64,000 nt of DNA, taken from positions 1,550,001 through 1,614,000 of the forward strand of contig NW_027192671.1 in the NCBI RefSeq assembly GCF_949987515.2. The letters are read 5' to 3'. This DNA comes from Delphinus delphis. Taxonomy: Eukaryota; Chordata; Mammalia; Artiodactyla; Delphinidae. Positions 38,311 through 52,438 of the stretch are shown here, in pieces. The notes below the pieces were generated by a model that saw only the letters and a list, made by a program, of their open reading frames with translations, was not told the DNA's origin and made no database searches. Each line of letters begins with the position of its first letter. The first letter of the stretch is position 1. The translations under genes and the position numbers were made by a program.

Positions 38311-39891
38311 TTGGCCAAAAAGGGCGTATGCGTTTTTTCCTGAATATATTCAGGAAAAAACGCATACGCACTTTTTGGCCAACCAAGCAAGCTTGCAAAG
38401 GAAATCTGCACTACAATGAAGTCTCACTTCCCCCCGGTCAAAAGGGCCATCTGAAAAAAGTGTAAAATCCAGAAAGGCAGGACAGGCCATGGAGAACTGG
38501 AAGCCTTGTTATGCTGATGGGCGTGATGTAAATTGCCAACAGACACTCCGGAGAAGTGTATGGTGTTTCCTGAAACATCTAAAAAACAAAGCAACAGAGC
38601 CTAGGGCACTTCCACTTATGGTCCTATAGCTTAGGGAAATTAAAATCAAAAAGACACAGCCACCCCAAAGTTTGGGACGCCTCTGTTTACAAGAACCTCA
38701 TTTACCGTACAAGTTCAATATCACAGAAAGTGAAAAATGGATAAAGAACTTGTGGTACTTACGTACAATGCAGTATCACTCAGGAAATGAAATCTATGTC
38801 ATCAGGCCCGTAGCAGCATAATGAGTGGATTCAGGTACGATGATTCTAACTGAAATAAGTCACACAGAAAAAGAAACATCATAAGATATCACTAATACAT
38901 GGAATGTAAACTTGGCTACACAGGAACTGAATTACAGAACAGAACAGGTTCTCAAATTTAGAAAACCAACTTATGCTTGCTTAAGGGTAAAGGTGTGTTG
39001 GGGTGCTGCATAAAACCAGAGATTGAAATGAGCACAGATAAATTTCCGTAAGCCAAATATGGAATAGACAAGAGCTACTCCTTGCTCAACGAAATGGACT
39101 CAACACCGCATACTAAACGCCTAAGAATGTACCTGACTAGTAAGTATCGTAAAACCTATGGATTGCTATGTCTCAGAAAGAGAATCAAGCATGTGTACAG
39201 GGGCATAAACGCAGCAGTGATAGGATTGGAGATGTTCGGTGAGCAAATGAAGACCCTTTGAAGTCATATTGCATGGTACCCATTCCACGGGGTTCAACTA
39301 CCCAGATTTTAGGTATTCTTCCTTCAGCTAAAACATGCATGTGGAACCCAGAGTATGATCAACCATGTGATCGGGAGACGTGTTCAAATATGTCTCAGTA
39401 TTCCTCCCCTGGTTCTCGGGTGGAACATTCCAGACGCTTTACTAACACTCTCCCCACTTGGAGAGTCAGCGCCTTTAACCTCCTGTTTGGCACAGTTTGC
39501 AATTTCTGCGGAAGATGAACAGGAATAGCGAGAACCAATGAGAGGCTAGCTGGAGGTGTCTGGACGGGCAAATTTAACTCTCATTTCCCACCAGGAAGAG
39601 GAAATAACCAAAGGCTCAGTGTGCCGTGCCGGAACCAGATTAGGGCCTGAAGCCATCCTGCGGTGTTGCGGCCAGGTCACAAGAAAGCGAGTTGAAGAAA
39701 GGAGCTCAGGGGCACTGTAATTCACAAACCTGCAGAGTTATAAATGACAGCTATCGTCCAAAAATAGACTGAAGTAAGGCTGCCAAGAGGACTTGAAAGC
39801 GGGGCAGAATTGCAGGAAACCGATTTCAGGAGGTAGACTGGAATTGCATTGAAAGCATAGGAAAAGAGGCAGAACGCCCACAATGATGCAC
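38311..39891 (+). repeat. Satellite unit 24 (A type, 1,581 bp)
   Basis: Palindrome right arm keeps 'cgcac', the state of old units 1 and 2. A 1-bp gain gives 'ctcaggaaatgaaatc'. Confidence 0.88.
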
Positions 39892-41466
39892 TTGGCCAAA
39901 AAGGGCGTATGCGTTTTTTCCTGAATATATTCAGGAAAAAACGCATACGCCCTTTTTGGCCAACCAAGCAAGCTTGCAAAGGAAATCTGCACTACAATGA
40001 AGTCTCACTTCCCCCCGGTCAAAGGGCCATCTGAAAAAAGTGTAAAATCCAGAAAGGCAACAGGCCATGGAGAACTGGGAGCCTTGTTATGCTGATGGGC
40101 GGGATGTAAATTGCCAACAACCACTCGGGAGAAGTGTATGGTGTTTCCTGAAACATCTAAAAAACAAAGCAACAGAACCTAGGGCACTTCCACTTAAGGT
40201 CCTATAGCTTAGGGAAATTAAAATCAAAAAGACACAGCCACCCCAATGTTTGGAACGGCTCTGTTTACAAGAACCTCGTTTACAGTACAAGTTCAACATC
40301 GCAGAAAGTGAAAAATGGATAAAGAAGTTGTGGTATTTACTTACAAAGCAATATCACTCAGCAATGAAATCTGTGTCATCAGGCCCTTAGCAGCACAATG
40401 AGTGGATTCAGGTATGATGATTCTAACTGAAATAAGTCACACAGAAAAAGAAACATCATAAGATATCAGTAATACACGGAATGTAAACTTGGCTACACAG
40501 GAACTGAATTACAGAACAGAACAGGGTCTCAAATTTAGAAAACCAACTTATGCTTGCTTAAGGGTAAAGGTGAGTTGGGGTGCTCCATAACCAGAGATCG
40601 AAATGAGCACAGATAAAGTTCCTTAAGCCAAATATGGAATAGACAAGAGCTACTCCTTGCTCAACGAAATGGACTCAACACCCCATATTAAACGCCTAAG
40701 AATGTACCTGACTAGTAAGTATCTTAAAACCTATGGATTGCTATGTCTCCAAAAGAGAATCAAGCGTGTGTACAGGGGCATAAACGCAGCAGTGATAGGA
40801 TTGGAGAGGTTCGGTGAGCAAATGAAGACCCTTTGAAGACATATTGCATGGTACCCATTCCACGGGTCTCAACTCTCCAGGTTTAAGGTATTCTTCCTTC
40901 AGCTAAAACATGCATGTGGAACCCAGAGTATGATCAACCGTATGAACGGGAGACGTGTTCAAATATGTCTCAGTTTTCCTCCCCTGGTACTCGGGTGCAA
41001 CATTCCAGACGCTTTACTAACAGTCTCCCCACTTGAAGAGTCAGCGCCTTTAACCTCCTGTTTGGCCCAGTTTGCAATTTCTGCGGAAGATGAACAGGAA
41101 TAGCGAGAACCAATGAGAGACTAGCTGGAGGTGTCTGGACGGGCAAATTTAACTCTCATTTCCCACCAGGAAGAGGAATTAACCAAAGGCTCAGCATGCC
41201 ATGCCAGAAGCAGATTAGGGCCTGAGGACATCCTTCGGTGTTGCGGCCAGGTCACAAGAAAGCGAGTTGAAGAAAGGAGCTCAGGGGCACTGTAATTCAC
41301 AAACCTGCAGAGTTATAAATGACAGCTATCGTCCAAAAATAGACTGAAGTAAGGCTGCCAAGAGGACTTGAAAGCGGGGCAGAATTGCAGGAAACCGATT
41401 TCAGGAGGTAGACTGGAATTGCATTGAAAGCATAGGAAAAGAGGCAGAACGTCCACAATGATGCAC
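39892..41466 (+). repeat. Satellite unit 25 (B type, 1,575 bp)
   Basis: Perfect palindrome. Short because of losses at 'ggtcaaagggcc', 'ggcaacaggcc' and 'ctccataaccag'. Confidence 0.88.
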
Positions 41467-43041
41467 TTGGCCAAAAAGGGCGTATGCGTTTTTTCCTGAA
41501 TATATTCAGGAAAAAACGCATACGCACTTTTTGGCCAACCAAGCAAACTTGCAAAGGAAATCTGCACTACAATGAAGTCTCACTTCCCCCTGGTCAAAAG
41601 GGCCATCTGAAAAAAGTGTAAAATCCAGAAAGTCAGGACAGGCCATGGAGAACTGGGAGCCTTGTTATGCTGATGGGCGGGATGTAAATTGCCAACAGAC
41701 ACTCGGGAGAAGTGTATGGTGTTTCCTGAAACATCTAAAAAACAAAGCAACAGAGCCTAGGCACTGCCACTTATGGTCCTATAGCTTAGGGAAATTAAAA
41801 TCAAAAAGACACAGCCACCCCAAAGTTTGGAACGGCTCTGTTTACAAGAACCTCGTTTACAGTACAAGTTCAACATCGCAGAAAGTGAAAAATGGATAAA
41901 GAAGTTGTGGTATTTACTTACAAAGCAATATCACTCAGCAATGAAATCTGTGTCATCAGGCCCTAGCAGCACAATGAGTGGATTCAGGTATGATGATTCT
42001 AACTGAAATAAGTCACACAGAAAAAGAAACATCATAAGATATCAGTAATACACGGAATGTAAACTTGGCTACACAGGAACTGAATTACAGAACAGAACAG
42101 GGTCTCAAATTTAGAAAACCAACTTATGCTTGCTTAAGGGTAAAGGTGAGTTGGGGTGCTGCATAACCAGAGATCGAAATGAGCACAGATAAAGTTCCTT
42201 AAGCCAAATATGGAATAGACAAGAGCTACTCCTTGCTCAACGAAATGGACTCAAAACCCCATATTAAACGCCTAAGAATGTACCTGACTAGTAAGTTTTT
42301 TAAAAGCTATAGATTGCTATGTCTCCGAAAGAGAATCAAGCATTTGTACAGGGGCATAAACGCAGCAGTGATAGGATTGGAGAGGTTCAGTGAGCAAATG
42401 AAGACCCTTTGAAGTCATATTGCATGGTACCCATTACACGGGTCTCAACTCTCCAGGTTTAAGGTATTCTTCCTTCAGCTAAAATATGCATGTGGAACCC
42501 AAGTATGATCAACCATGTGATCGGGAGACGTGTTCAAATATGTCTCAGTTTTCGTACCCTGGTACTCGGGTGCAACATTCCAGACGCTTTACTAACACTC
42601 TCCCCACTTGGAGAGTCAGTCCCTTTAACCTCCTGTTTGGCTCAGTTTGCAATTTCTGCGGAAGATGAACAGGAATAGCGAGAACCAATGAGAGACTAGC
42701 TGGAGGTGTCTGAACGGGCAAATTTAACTCTCATTTCCCACCAGGAAGAGGTATTAACCAAAGGCTCAGCGTGCCGTGCCGGAACCAGATTAGGGCCTGA
42801 AGCCATCCTGCGGTGTTGCGGCCAGGTCACAAGAAAGCGAGTTGAAGAAAGGAGCTCAGGGGCACTGTAATTCACAAACCTGCAGAGTTATAAATGACAG
42901 CTATCGTCCAAAAATAGACTGAAGTAAGGTTGCCAAGAGGAGTTGAAAGCGGGGCAGAATTGCAGGAAACCGATTTCAGGAGGTAGACTGGAATTGCATT
43001 GAAAGCATAGGAAAAGAGGCAGAACGTCCACAATGATGCAC
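41467..43041 (+). repeat. Satellite unit 26 (B type, 1,575 bp)
   Basis: Right arm 'cgcac' (old state). 'aaaatatgcatg', 'ctgaacgggc' and 'gaggtattaacc' recur together in unit 32, six units on. 'gcctaggcactgcc' (1-bp loss) begins here and recurs in units 27, 29, 30 and 31. Confidence 0.88.
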
Positions 43042-44619
43042 TTGGCCAAAAAGGGCGTATGCGTTTTTTCCTGAATATATTCAGGAAAAAACGCATACGC
43101 CCTTTTTGGCCAACCAAGCAAGCTTGCAAAGGAAATCTGCACTACAATGAAGTCTCACTTCCCCCCGGTCAAAAGGGCCATCTGAAAAAAGTGTAAAATC
43201 CAGAAAGGCAGGACAGGCCATGGAGAACTGGGAGCCTTGTTATGCTGATGGGCGGGATGTAAATTGCCAACAGACACTCGAGAGAAGTGTATGGTGTTTC
43301 CTGAAACATCTAAAAAACAAAGCAACAGAGCCTAGGCACTGCCACTTATGGTCCTATAGCTTAGGGAAATTAAAATAAAAAAGACACAGCCACCCCAAAG
43401 TTTGGGACGCCTCTGTTTACAAGAACCTCGTTTACAGTACAAGTTCAACATCGCAGAAAGTGAAAAATGGATAAAGAAGTTGTGGTATTTACTTACAAAG
43501 CAATATCACTCAGCAATGAATTCTGTGTCATCAGGCCCTTAGAGGCACAATGAGTGGATTCAGGTATGATGATTCTAACTGAAATAAGTCACACAGAAAA
43601 AGAAACATCATAAGATATCAGTAATACACGGAATGTAAACTTGGCTACACAGGAACTGAATTACAGAACAGAACAGGGTCTCAAATTTAGAAAACCAACT
43701 TATGCTTGCTTAAGGGTAAAGGTGAGTTGGGGTGCTGCATAAAACCAGAGATTGAAATGAGCACAGATAAAGTTCCTTAAGTCAAATATGGAATAGACAA
43801 GAGCTACTCCTTGCTCAACGAAATGGACTCAACACCGCATATTAAATGCCTAAGAATGTACCTGACTAGTAAGTATCGTAAAACCTATGGATTGCTATGT
43901 CTCCGAAAGAGAATCAAGCATGTGTACAGGGGCATAAACGCAGCAGTGATAGGATTGGAGAGGTTCGGTGAGCAAATGAAGACCCTTTGAAGTCATATTG
44001 CATGGTACCCATTACACGGGTCTCAACTACCCAGGTTTTAGGTATTCTTCCTTCAGCTAAAACATGCATGTGGAACCCAAGTATGATCAACCATGTGAAC
44101 GGGAGACGTGTTCAAATATGTCTCAGTTTTCGTCCCCTGGTACTCGGGTGCAACATTCCAGACGCTTTACTAACACTCTCCCCACTTGGAGAGTCAGCGC
44201 CTTTAACCTCCTGTTTGGCCCAGTTTGCAATTTCTGGGGAAGATGAACAGGAATAGCGAGAACCAATGAGAGGCTAGCTGGAGGTGTCTGGACGGGCAAA
44301 TTTAACTCTCATTTCCCACCAGGAAGAGGAAATGACCAAAGGCTCAGCGTGCCGTACCGGAACCAGATTAGGGCCTGAAGACATCCTGCGGTGTTGCGGC
44401 CAGCTCAAAAGAAAGCGAGTTGAAGAAAGGAGCTCAGGGGCACTGTAATTCACAAACCTGCAGAGTTATAAATGACAGCTATCGTCCAAAAATAGACTGA
44501 AGTAAGGCTGCCAAGAGGACTTGAAAGCGGGGCAGAATTGCAGGAAACCGATTTCAGGAGGTAGACTGGAATTGCATTGAAAGCATAGGAAAAGAGGCAG
44601 AACGTCCACAATGATGCAC
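43042..44619 (+). repeat. Satellite unit 27 (B type)
   Basis: Perfect palindrome. Private 'gaattctgtgtc' and 'ttctggggaag'. 'gccgtaccgg' near its end is shared with units 31 and 36. Confidence 0.88.
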
Positions 44620-46198
44620 TTGGCCAAAAAGGGCGTATGCGTTTTTTCCTGAATATATTCAGGAAAAAACGCATACGCGCTTTTTCGCCAACCAAGCAAG
44701 CTTGCAAAGGAAATCTGCACTACAATGAAGTCTCACTTCCCCCCGGTCAAAAGGGCCATCTGAAAAAATTGTAAAATCCAGAAAGGCAGGACAGGCCATG
44801 GAGAACTGGGAGCCTTGTTATGCTGATGGGCAGGATGTAAATTGCCAACAGACACTCGGGAGAAGTGTATGGTGTTTCCTGAAACATCTAGAAAACAAAG
44901 CAACAGAGCATAGGGCACTGCCACTTATGGTCCTATAGCTTAGGGAAATTAAAATCAAAAAGACACAGCCACCCCAAAGTTTGGGACGCCTCTGTTTACA
45001 AGAACCTCGTTTACAGTACAAGTTCAACATCGCAGAAAGTGAAAAATGGATAAAGAAGTTGTGGTATTTACTTACAAAGCAATATCACTCAGCAATGAAA
45101 TCTGTGTCATCAGGCCCTTAGCAGCACAATGAGTGGATTCAGGTATGATGATTCTAACTGAAATAAGTCACACAGAAAAAGAAACATCATAAGATATCAG
45201 TAATACACGGAATGTAAACTTGGCTACACAGGAACTGAATTACAGAACAGAACAGGGTCTCAAATTTAGAAAACCAACTTACGCTTGCTTAAGGGGAAAG
45301 GTGAGTTGGGGTGCTGCATAAAACCAGAGATTGAAATGAGCACAGATAAAGTTCCTTAAGTCAAATATGGAATAGACAAGAGCTACTCCTTGCTCAACGA
45401 AATGGACTCAACACCGCATATTAAACGCCTAAGAATGTACCTGACTAGTAAGTATCTTAAAACCTATGGATTGCTATGTCTCCAAAAGAGAATCAAGCAT
45501 GTGTACAGGGGCATAAACGCAGCAGTGATAGGATTGGAGAGGTTCGGTGAGCAAATGAAGACCCTTTGAAGTCATATTGCATGGTACACATTACACGGGT
45601 CTTAACTCTCCAGGTTTAAGGTATTCTTCCTTCAGCTAAAACATGCATGTGGAACCCAAGTATGATGAACCATGTGAACGGGAGACGTGTTCAAATATGT
45701 CTCAGTTTTCCTCCCCTGGTACTCGGGTGCAACATTCCAGATGCTTTACTAACACTCTCCCCACTTGGAGAGTCAGTGCCTTTAACCTCCTGTTTGGCCC
45801 AGTTTGCAATTTCTGCGGAAGATGAACAGGAATAGCGAGAACCAATGAGAGACTAGCTGGAGGTGTCTGGACGGGCAAATTTAACTCTCATTTCCCAGCA
45901 GGAAGAGGAAATAACCAAAGGCTCAGCGTGCCGTGCCGGAAACAGATTAGGGCCTGAAGCCATCCTGCGGTGTTGCGGCCAGGTCACAAGAAAGCAAGTT
46001 GAAGAAAGGAGCTCAGGGGCACTGTAATTCACAAACCTGCAGAGTTATAAATGACAGCTATCGTCCAAAAATATACTGAAGTAAGGCTGACAAGAGGACT
46101 TGAAAGCGGGGCAGAATTGCAGGAAACCGATTTCAGGAGGTAGACTGGAATTGCATTGAAAGCATAGGAAAAGAGGCATAACGTCCACAATGATGCAC
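44620..46198 (+). repeat. Satellite unit 28 (B type)
   Basis: Right arm damaged at two bases ('cgcgctttttcgcc'). Its distal half ('ggtacacattacac', 'tatgatgaacc', 'cccagcagg') is repeated in unit 29. Confidence 0.88.
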
Positions 46199-47734
46199 TT
46201 GGCCAAAAAGGGCGTATGCGTTTTTTCCTGAATATATTCAGGAGAAAACGCATACACGCTTTTTGGCCAAGCAAGCAAGCTTGCAAAGGAAATCTGCACT
46301 ACAATGAAGTCTCACTTCCCCCCGGTCAAAAGGGCCATCTGAAAAAAGTGTAAAATCCAGAAAGGCAGGACAGGCCATGGAGAACTGGGAGCCTTGTTAT
46401 GCTGATGGGCGGGATGTAAATTGCCAACAGACACTCGAGAGAAGTGTATGGTGTTTCCTGAAACATCTAAAAAACAAAGCAACAGAGCCTAGGCACTGCC
46501 ACTTATGGTCCTATAGCTTAGGGAAATTAAAATATAAAAGACACAGCCACCCCAAAGTTTGGGACGCCTCTGTTTACAAGAACCTCGTTTACAGTACAAG
46601 TTCAACATCGCAGAAAGTGAAAAATGGATAAAGAAGTTGTGGTATTTACTTACAAAGCAATATCACTCAGCAATGAAATCTGTGTCATCAGGCCCTTAGT
46701 AGCACAATGAGTGGATTCAGGTATGATGATTCTAACTGAAATAAGTCACACAGAAAAAGAAACATCATAAGATATCAGTAATACACGGAATGTAAACTTG
46801 GCTACACAGGAACTGAATTACAGAACAGAACAGGGTCTCAAATTTAGAAAACCAACTTACGCTTGCTTAAGGGGAAAGGTGAGTTGGGGTGCTGCATAAA
46901 ACCAGAGATTGAAATGAGCACAGATAAAGTTCCTTAAGTCAAATATGGAATAGACAAGAGCTACTCCTTGCTCAACGAAATGGACTCAACACCGCATATT
47001 AAACGCCTAAGAATGTACCTGACTAGTAAGTATCTTAAAACCTATGGATTGCTATGTCTCCAAAAGAGAATCAAGCATGTGTACAGGGGCATAAACGCAG
47101 CAGTGATAGGATTGGAGAGGTTCGGTGAGCAAATGAAGACCCTTTGAAGTCATATTGCATGGTACACATTACACGGGTCTTAACTCTCCAGGTTTAAGGT
47201 ATTCTTCCTTCAGCTAAAACATGCATGTGGAACCCAAGTATGATGAACCATGTGAACGGGAGACGTGTTCAAATATGTCTCAGTTTTCCTCCCCTGGTAC
47301 TCGGGTGCAACATTCCAGATGCTTTACTAACACTCTCCCCACTTGGAGAGTCAGTGCCTTTAACCTCCTGTTTGGCCCAGTTTGCAATTTCTGCGGAAGA
47401 TGAACAGGAATAGCGAGAACCAATGAGAGACTAGCTGGAGGTGTCTGGACGGGCAAATTTAACTCTCATTTCCCAGCAGGAAGAGGAAATAACCAAAGGC
47501 TCAGCGTGCCGTGCCGGAAACAGATTAGGGCCTGAAGCCATCCTGCGGTGTTGCGGCCAGGTCACAAGAAAGCAAGTTGAAGAAAGGAGCTCAGGGGCAC
47601 TGTAATTCACAAACCTGCAGAGTTATAAATGACAGCTATCGTCCAAAAATATACTGAAGTAAGGCTGCCAAGAGGACTTGAAAGCGGGGCAGAATTGCAG
47701 GAAACCGATTTCAGGAGGTAGACTGGAATTGCAT
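46199..47734 (+). repeat. Satellite unit 29 (B type), runs into a deletion
   Basis: Palindrome right arm has three changes ('caggagaaaac', 'catacacgc'). The distal half is a near copy of unit 28. It ends at a 72-bp deletion that removes the pre-palindrome sequence and the next left arm. Confidence 0.88.
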
Positions 47735-49283
47735 TGAATATATTCAGGAAAAAACGCATACGCCCTTTTTGGCCAACCAAGCAAGCTTGCAAAGGAAATC
47801 TGCACTACAATGAAGTCTCACTTCCCCCCGGTCAAAAGGGCCATCTGAAAAAAGTGTAAAATCCAGAAAAGGCAGGACAGGCCATGGAGAACTGGGAGCC
47901 TTGTTATGCTGATGGGCGGGATGTAAATTGCCAACAGACACTCGGGAGAAGTGTATGGTGTGTCCTGAAACATCTAAAAAACAAAGCAAGAGAGCCTAGG
48001 CACTGCCACTTATGGTTCTATAGCTTAGGGAAATTAAAATAAAAAAGACACAGCCACCCCAAAGTTTGGGACGCCTCTGTTTACAAGAACCTCGTTTACA
48101 GTACAAGTTCAACATCGCAGAAAGTGAAAAATGGATAAAGAAGTTGTGGTATTTACTTACAAAGCAATATCACTCAGCAATGAAATCTGTGTCATCAGGC
48201 CCTTAGCAGCACAATGAGTGGATTCAGGTATGATGATTCTAACTGAAATAAGTCACACAGAAAAAGAAACATCATAAGATATCAGTAATACACGGAATGG
48301 AAACTTGGCTACACAGGAACTGAATTACAGAACAGAACAGGGTCTCAAATTTAGAAAACCAACTTATGCTTGCTTAAGGGTAAAGGTGAGTTGGGGTGCT
48401 GCATAAAACCAGAGCTTGAAATGAGCACAGATAAAGTTCCTTAAGTCAAATATGGAATAGACAAGAGCTACTCCTTGCTCAACGAAATGGACTCAACACC
48501 GCATATTAAACGCCTAAGAATGTACCTGACTAGTAAGTATCGTAAAACCTATGGATTGCTATGTCTCCAAAAGAGAATCAAGCATGTGTACAGGGGCATA
48601 AACGCAGCAGTGATAGGATTGGAGAGGTTCGGTGAGCAAATGAAGACCCTTTGAAGTCATATTGCATGGTACCCATTACACGGGTCTCAACTACCCAGGT
48701 TTTAGGTATTCTTCCTTCAGCTAAAACATGCATGTGGAAACCAAGTATGATCAACCATGTGAACGGGAGACGTGTTCAAATATGTCTCAGTTTTCCTCCC
48801 CTGGTACTCGGGTGCAACATTCCAGACGCTTTACTAACACTCTCCCCACTTGGAGAGTCAGCGCCTTTAACCTCCTGTTTGGCCCAGTTTGCAATTTCTG
48901 CGGAAGATGAACAGGAATAGCGAGAACCAATGAGAGACTAGCTGGAGGTGTCTGGACGGGCAAATTTAACTCTCATTTCCCACCAGGAAGAGGAATTAAC
49001 CAAAGGCTCAGCGTGCCGTGCCGGAACCAGATTAGGGCCTGAAGCCATCCTGCGGTGTTGCGGCCAGCTCAAAAGAAAGCGAGTTGAAGAAAGGAGCTCA
49101 GGGGCACTGTAGTTCACAAACCTGCAGAGTTATAAATGACAGCTATCGTCCAAAAATATACTGAAGTAAGGTTGCCAAGAGGACTTGAAAGCGGGGCAGA
49201 ATTGCAGGAAACCGATTTCAGGAGGTAGACTGGAATTGCATTGAAAGCATAGGAAAAGAGGCAGAACGTCCACAATGATGCAC
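47735..49283 (+). repeat. Satellite unit 30 (B type), palindrome left arm deleted
   Basis: The palindrome centre is at 47740/47741, but only about 6 bp remain to its left, while the whole right arm is present. The junction is 'gcattgaatatattc'. The missing 72 bp lie between two TGAA words, one before the palindrome and one at its tip. This explains the only 1,506-bp step in the array. Confidence 0.92.
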
Positions 49284-50859
49284 TTGGCCAAAAAGGGCGT
49301 ATGCGTTTTTTCCTGAATATATTCAGGAAAAAACGCATACGTGCTTTTTGGCCAACCAAGCAAGCTTGCAAAGGAAATCTGCACTACAATGAAGTCTCAC
49401 TTCCCCCCGGTCAAAAGGGCCATCTGAAAAAAGTGTAAAATCCAGAAAGGCAGGACAGGCCATGGAGAACTGGGAGCCTTGTTATGCTGATGGGCGGGAT
49501 GTAAATTGCCAACAGACACTCGGGAGAAGTGTATGGTGTTTCCTGAAACATCTAAAAAACAAAGCAACAGAGCCTAGGCACTGCCACTTATGGTCCTATA
49601 GCTTAGGGAAATTAAAATAAAAAAGACACAGCCACCCCAAAGTTTGGGACGCCTCTGTTTACAAGACCCTCGTTTACAGTACAAGTTCAACATCGCAGAA
49701 AGTGAAAAATGGATAAAGAAGTTGTGGTATTTACTTACAAAGCAATATCACTCAGCAATGAAATCTGTGTCATCAGGCCCTTAGCAGCACAATGAGTGGA
49801 TTCAGGTATGATGATTCTAACTGAAATAAGTCACACAGAAAAAGAAACATCATAAGATATCAGTAATACACGGAATGGAAACTTGGCTACACAGGAACTG
49901 AATTATAGAACAGAACAGGGTCTCAAATTTAGAAAACCAACTTATGCTTCCTTAAGGGTAAAGGTGAGTTGGGGTGCTGCATAAAACCAGAGATTGAAAT
50001 GAGCACAGATAAAGTTCCTTAAGTCAAATATGGAATAGACAAGAGCTACTCCTTGCTCAACGAAATGGACTCAACACCGCATATTAAACGCCTAAGAATG
50101 TACCTGACTAGTAAGCATCGTAAAACCTATGGATTGCTATGTCTCCAAAAGAGAATCAAGCATGTGTACAGGGGCATAAACGCAGCAGTGATAGGATTGG
50201 AGAGGTTCGGTGAGCAAATGAAGACCCTTTGAAGTCATATTGCATGGTACCCATTACACGGGCTCAACTACCCAGGTTTTAGGTATTCTTCCTTCAGCTA
50301 AAACATGCATGTGGAACCCAAGTATGATCAACCATGTGAACGGGAGACATGTTCAAATATGTCTCAGTTTTCCTCCCCTGGTACACGGGTGCAACATTCC
50401 AGACGCTTTACTAACACTCTCCCCACTTGGAGAGTCAGCGCCTTTAACCTCCTGTTTCGCACAGTTTGCAATTTCTGCAGAAGAAGAACAGGAATAGCGA
50501 GAACCAATGAGAGGCTAGCTGGAGGTGTCTGGACGGGCAAATTTAACTCTCATTTCCCACCAGGAAGAGGAAATAACCAAAGGCTCAGCGTGCCGTACCG
50601 GAACCAGATTAGGGCCTGAAGACATCCTGCGGTGTTGCGGCCAGCTCAAAAGAAAGCGAGTTGAAGAAAGGAGCTCAGGGGCACTGTAATTCACAAACCT
50701 GCAGAGTTATAAATGACAGCTATCGTCCAAAAATATACTGAAGTAAGGCTGCCAAGAGGACTTGAAAGCGGGGCAGAATTGCAAGAAACCGATTTCAGGA
50801 GGTAGACTGGAATTGCATTGAAAGCATAGGAAAAGAGGCAGAACGTCCACAATGATGCA
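49284..50859 (+). repeat. Satellite unit 31 (B type)
   Basis: Right arm reads 'cgtgc' (two changes). 'gtacacgggtgc' and 'tttcgcacag' are private. 'gaagaagaacagg' removes a stop, so a spurious longer plus-strand frame appears near 50,305-50,619. Confidence 0.88.
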
Positions 50860-52438
50860 CTTGGATAAAAGGGCGTATGCGTTTTTTCCTGAATATATTC
50901 AGGAAAAAACGCATACGCCCTTTTTGGCCAACCAAGCAAGCTTGCAAAGGAAATCTGCACTACAATGAAGTCTCACTTCCCCCCGGTCAAAAGGGCCATC
51001 TGAAAAAAGTGTAAAATCCAGAAAGGCAGGACAGGCCATGGAGAACTGGGAGCCTTGTTATGCTGATGGGCGGGATGTAAATTGCCAACAACCACTCGGG
51101 AGAAGTGTATGGTGTTTCCTGAAACATCTAAAAAACAAAGCAACAGAACCTAGGGCACTTCCACTTATGGTCCTATAGCTTAGGGAAATTAAAATAAAAA
51201 AGACACAGCCACCCCAAAATTTGGAACGGCTCTGTTTACAAGAACCTCGTTTACAGTACAAGTTCAACATCGCAGAAAGTGAAAAATGGAGAAAGAAGTT
51301 GTGGTATTTACTTAGAAAGCAATATCACACAGCAATGAAATCTGTGTCATCAGGCCCTTAGCAGCACAATGAGTGGATTCAGGTGTGATGATTCTAACTG
51401 AAATAAGTCACACAGAAAAAGAAACATCATAAGATATCAGTAATACACGGAATGTAAACTTGGCTACACAGGAACTGAATTACAGAACAGAACAGGGTCT
51501 CAAATTTAGAAAACCAACTTATGCTTGCTTAAGGGTAAAGGTGAGTTGGGGTGCTGCATAAAACCAGAGATTGAAATGAGCACAGATGAAGTTCCTTAAG
51601 CCAAATATGGAATAGACAAGAGCTACTCCTTGCTCAACGAAATGGACTCAACACCGCATATTAAACGCCTAAGAATGTACCTGACTAGTAAGTATCTTAA
51701 AACCTATGGATTGCTATGTCTCCGAAAGAGAATCAAGCATGTGTACAGGGGCATAAACGCAGCAGTGATAGGATTGGAGAGGTTCGGTGAGCAAATGAAG
51801 ACTCTTTGAAGTCATATTGCATGGTACCCATTACACGGGTCTCAACTCTCCAGGTTTAAGGTATTCTTCCTCCAGCTAAAATATGCATGTGGAACCCAAG
51901 TATGATCAACCATGTGATCGGGAGACGTGTTCAAATATGTCTCAGTTTTCGTACCCTGGTACTCGGGTGCAACATTCCAGACGCTTTACTAACACTCTCC
52001 CCACTTGGAGAGTCAGTCCCTTTAACCTCCTGTTTGGCTCAGTTTGCAATTTCTGCGGAAGATGAACAGGAATAGCGAGAACCAATGAGAGACTAGCTGG
52101 AGGTGTCTGAACGGGCAAATTTAACTCTCATTTCCCACCAGGAAGAGGTATTAACCAAAGGCTCAGCATGCCGTGCCGGAACCAGATTAGGGCCTGAAGC
52201 CATCCTGCGGTGTTGCGGCCAGGTCACAAGAAAGCGAGTTGAAGAAAGGAGCTCAGGGGCACTGTAATTCACAAACCTGCAGAGTTATAAATGACAGCTA
52301 TCGTCCAAAAATAGACTGAAGTAAGGCTGCCAAGAGGACTTGAAAGCGGGGCAGAATTGCAGGAAACCTATTTCAGGAGGTAGACTGGAATTGCATTGAA
52401 AGCATAGGAAAAGAGGCAGAACGTCCACAATGATGCAC
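50860..52438 (+). repeat. Satellite unit 32 (B type)
   Basis: Left arm damaged ('ttggataaaaggg', including a 1-bp loss). The distal half is nearly identical to that of unit 26. Confidence 0.88.
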
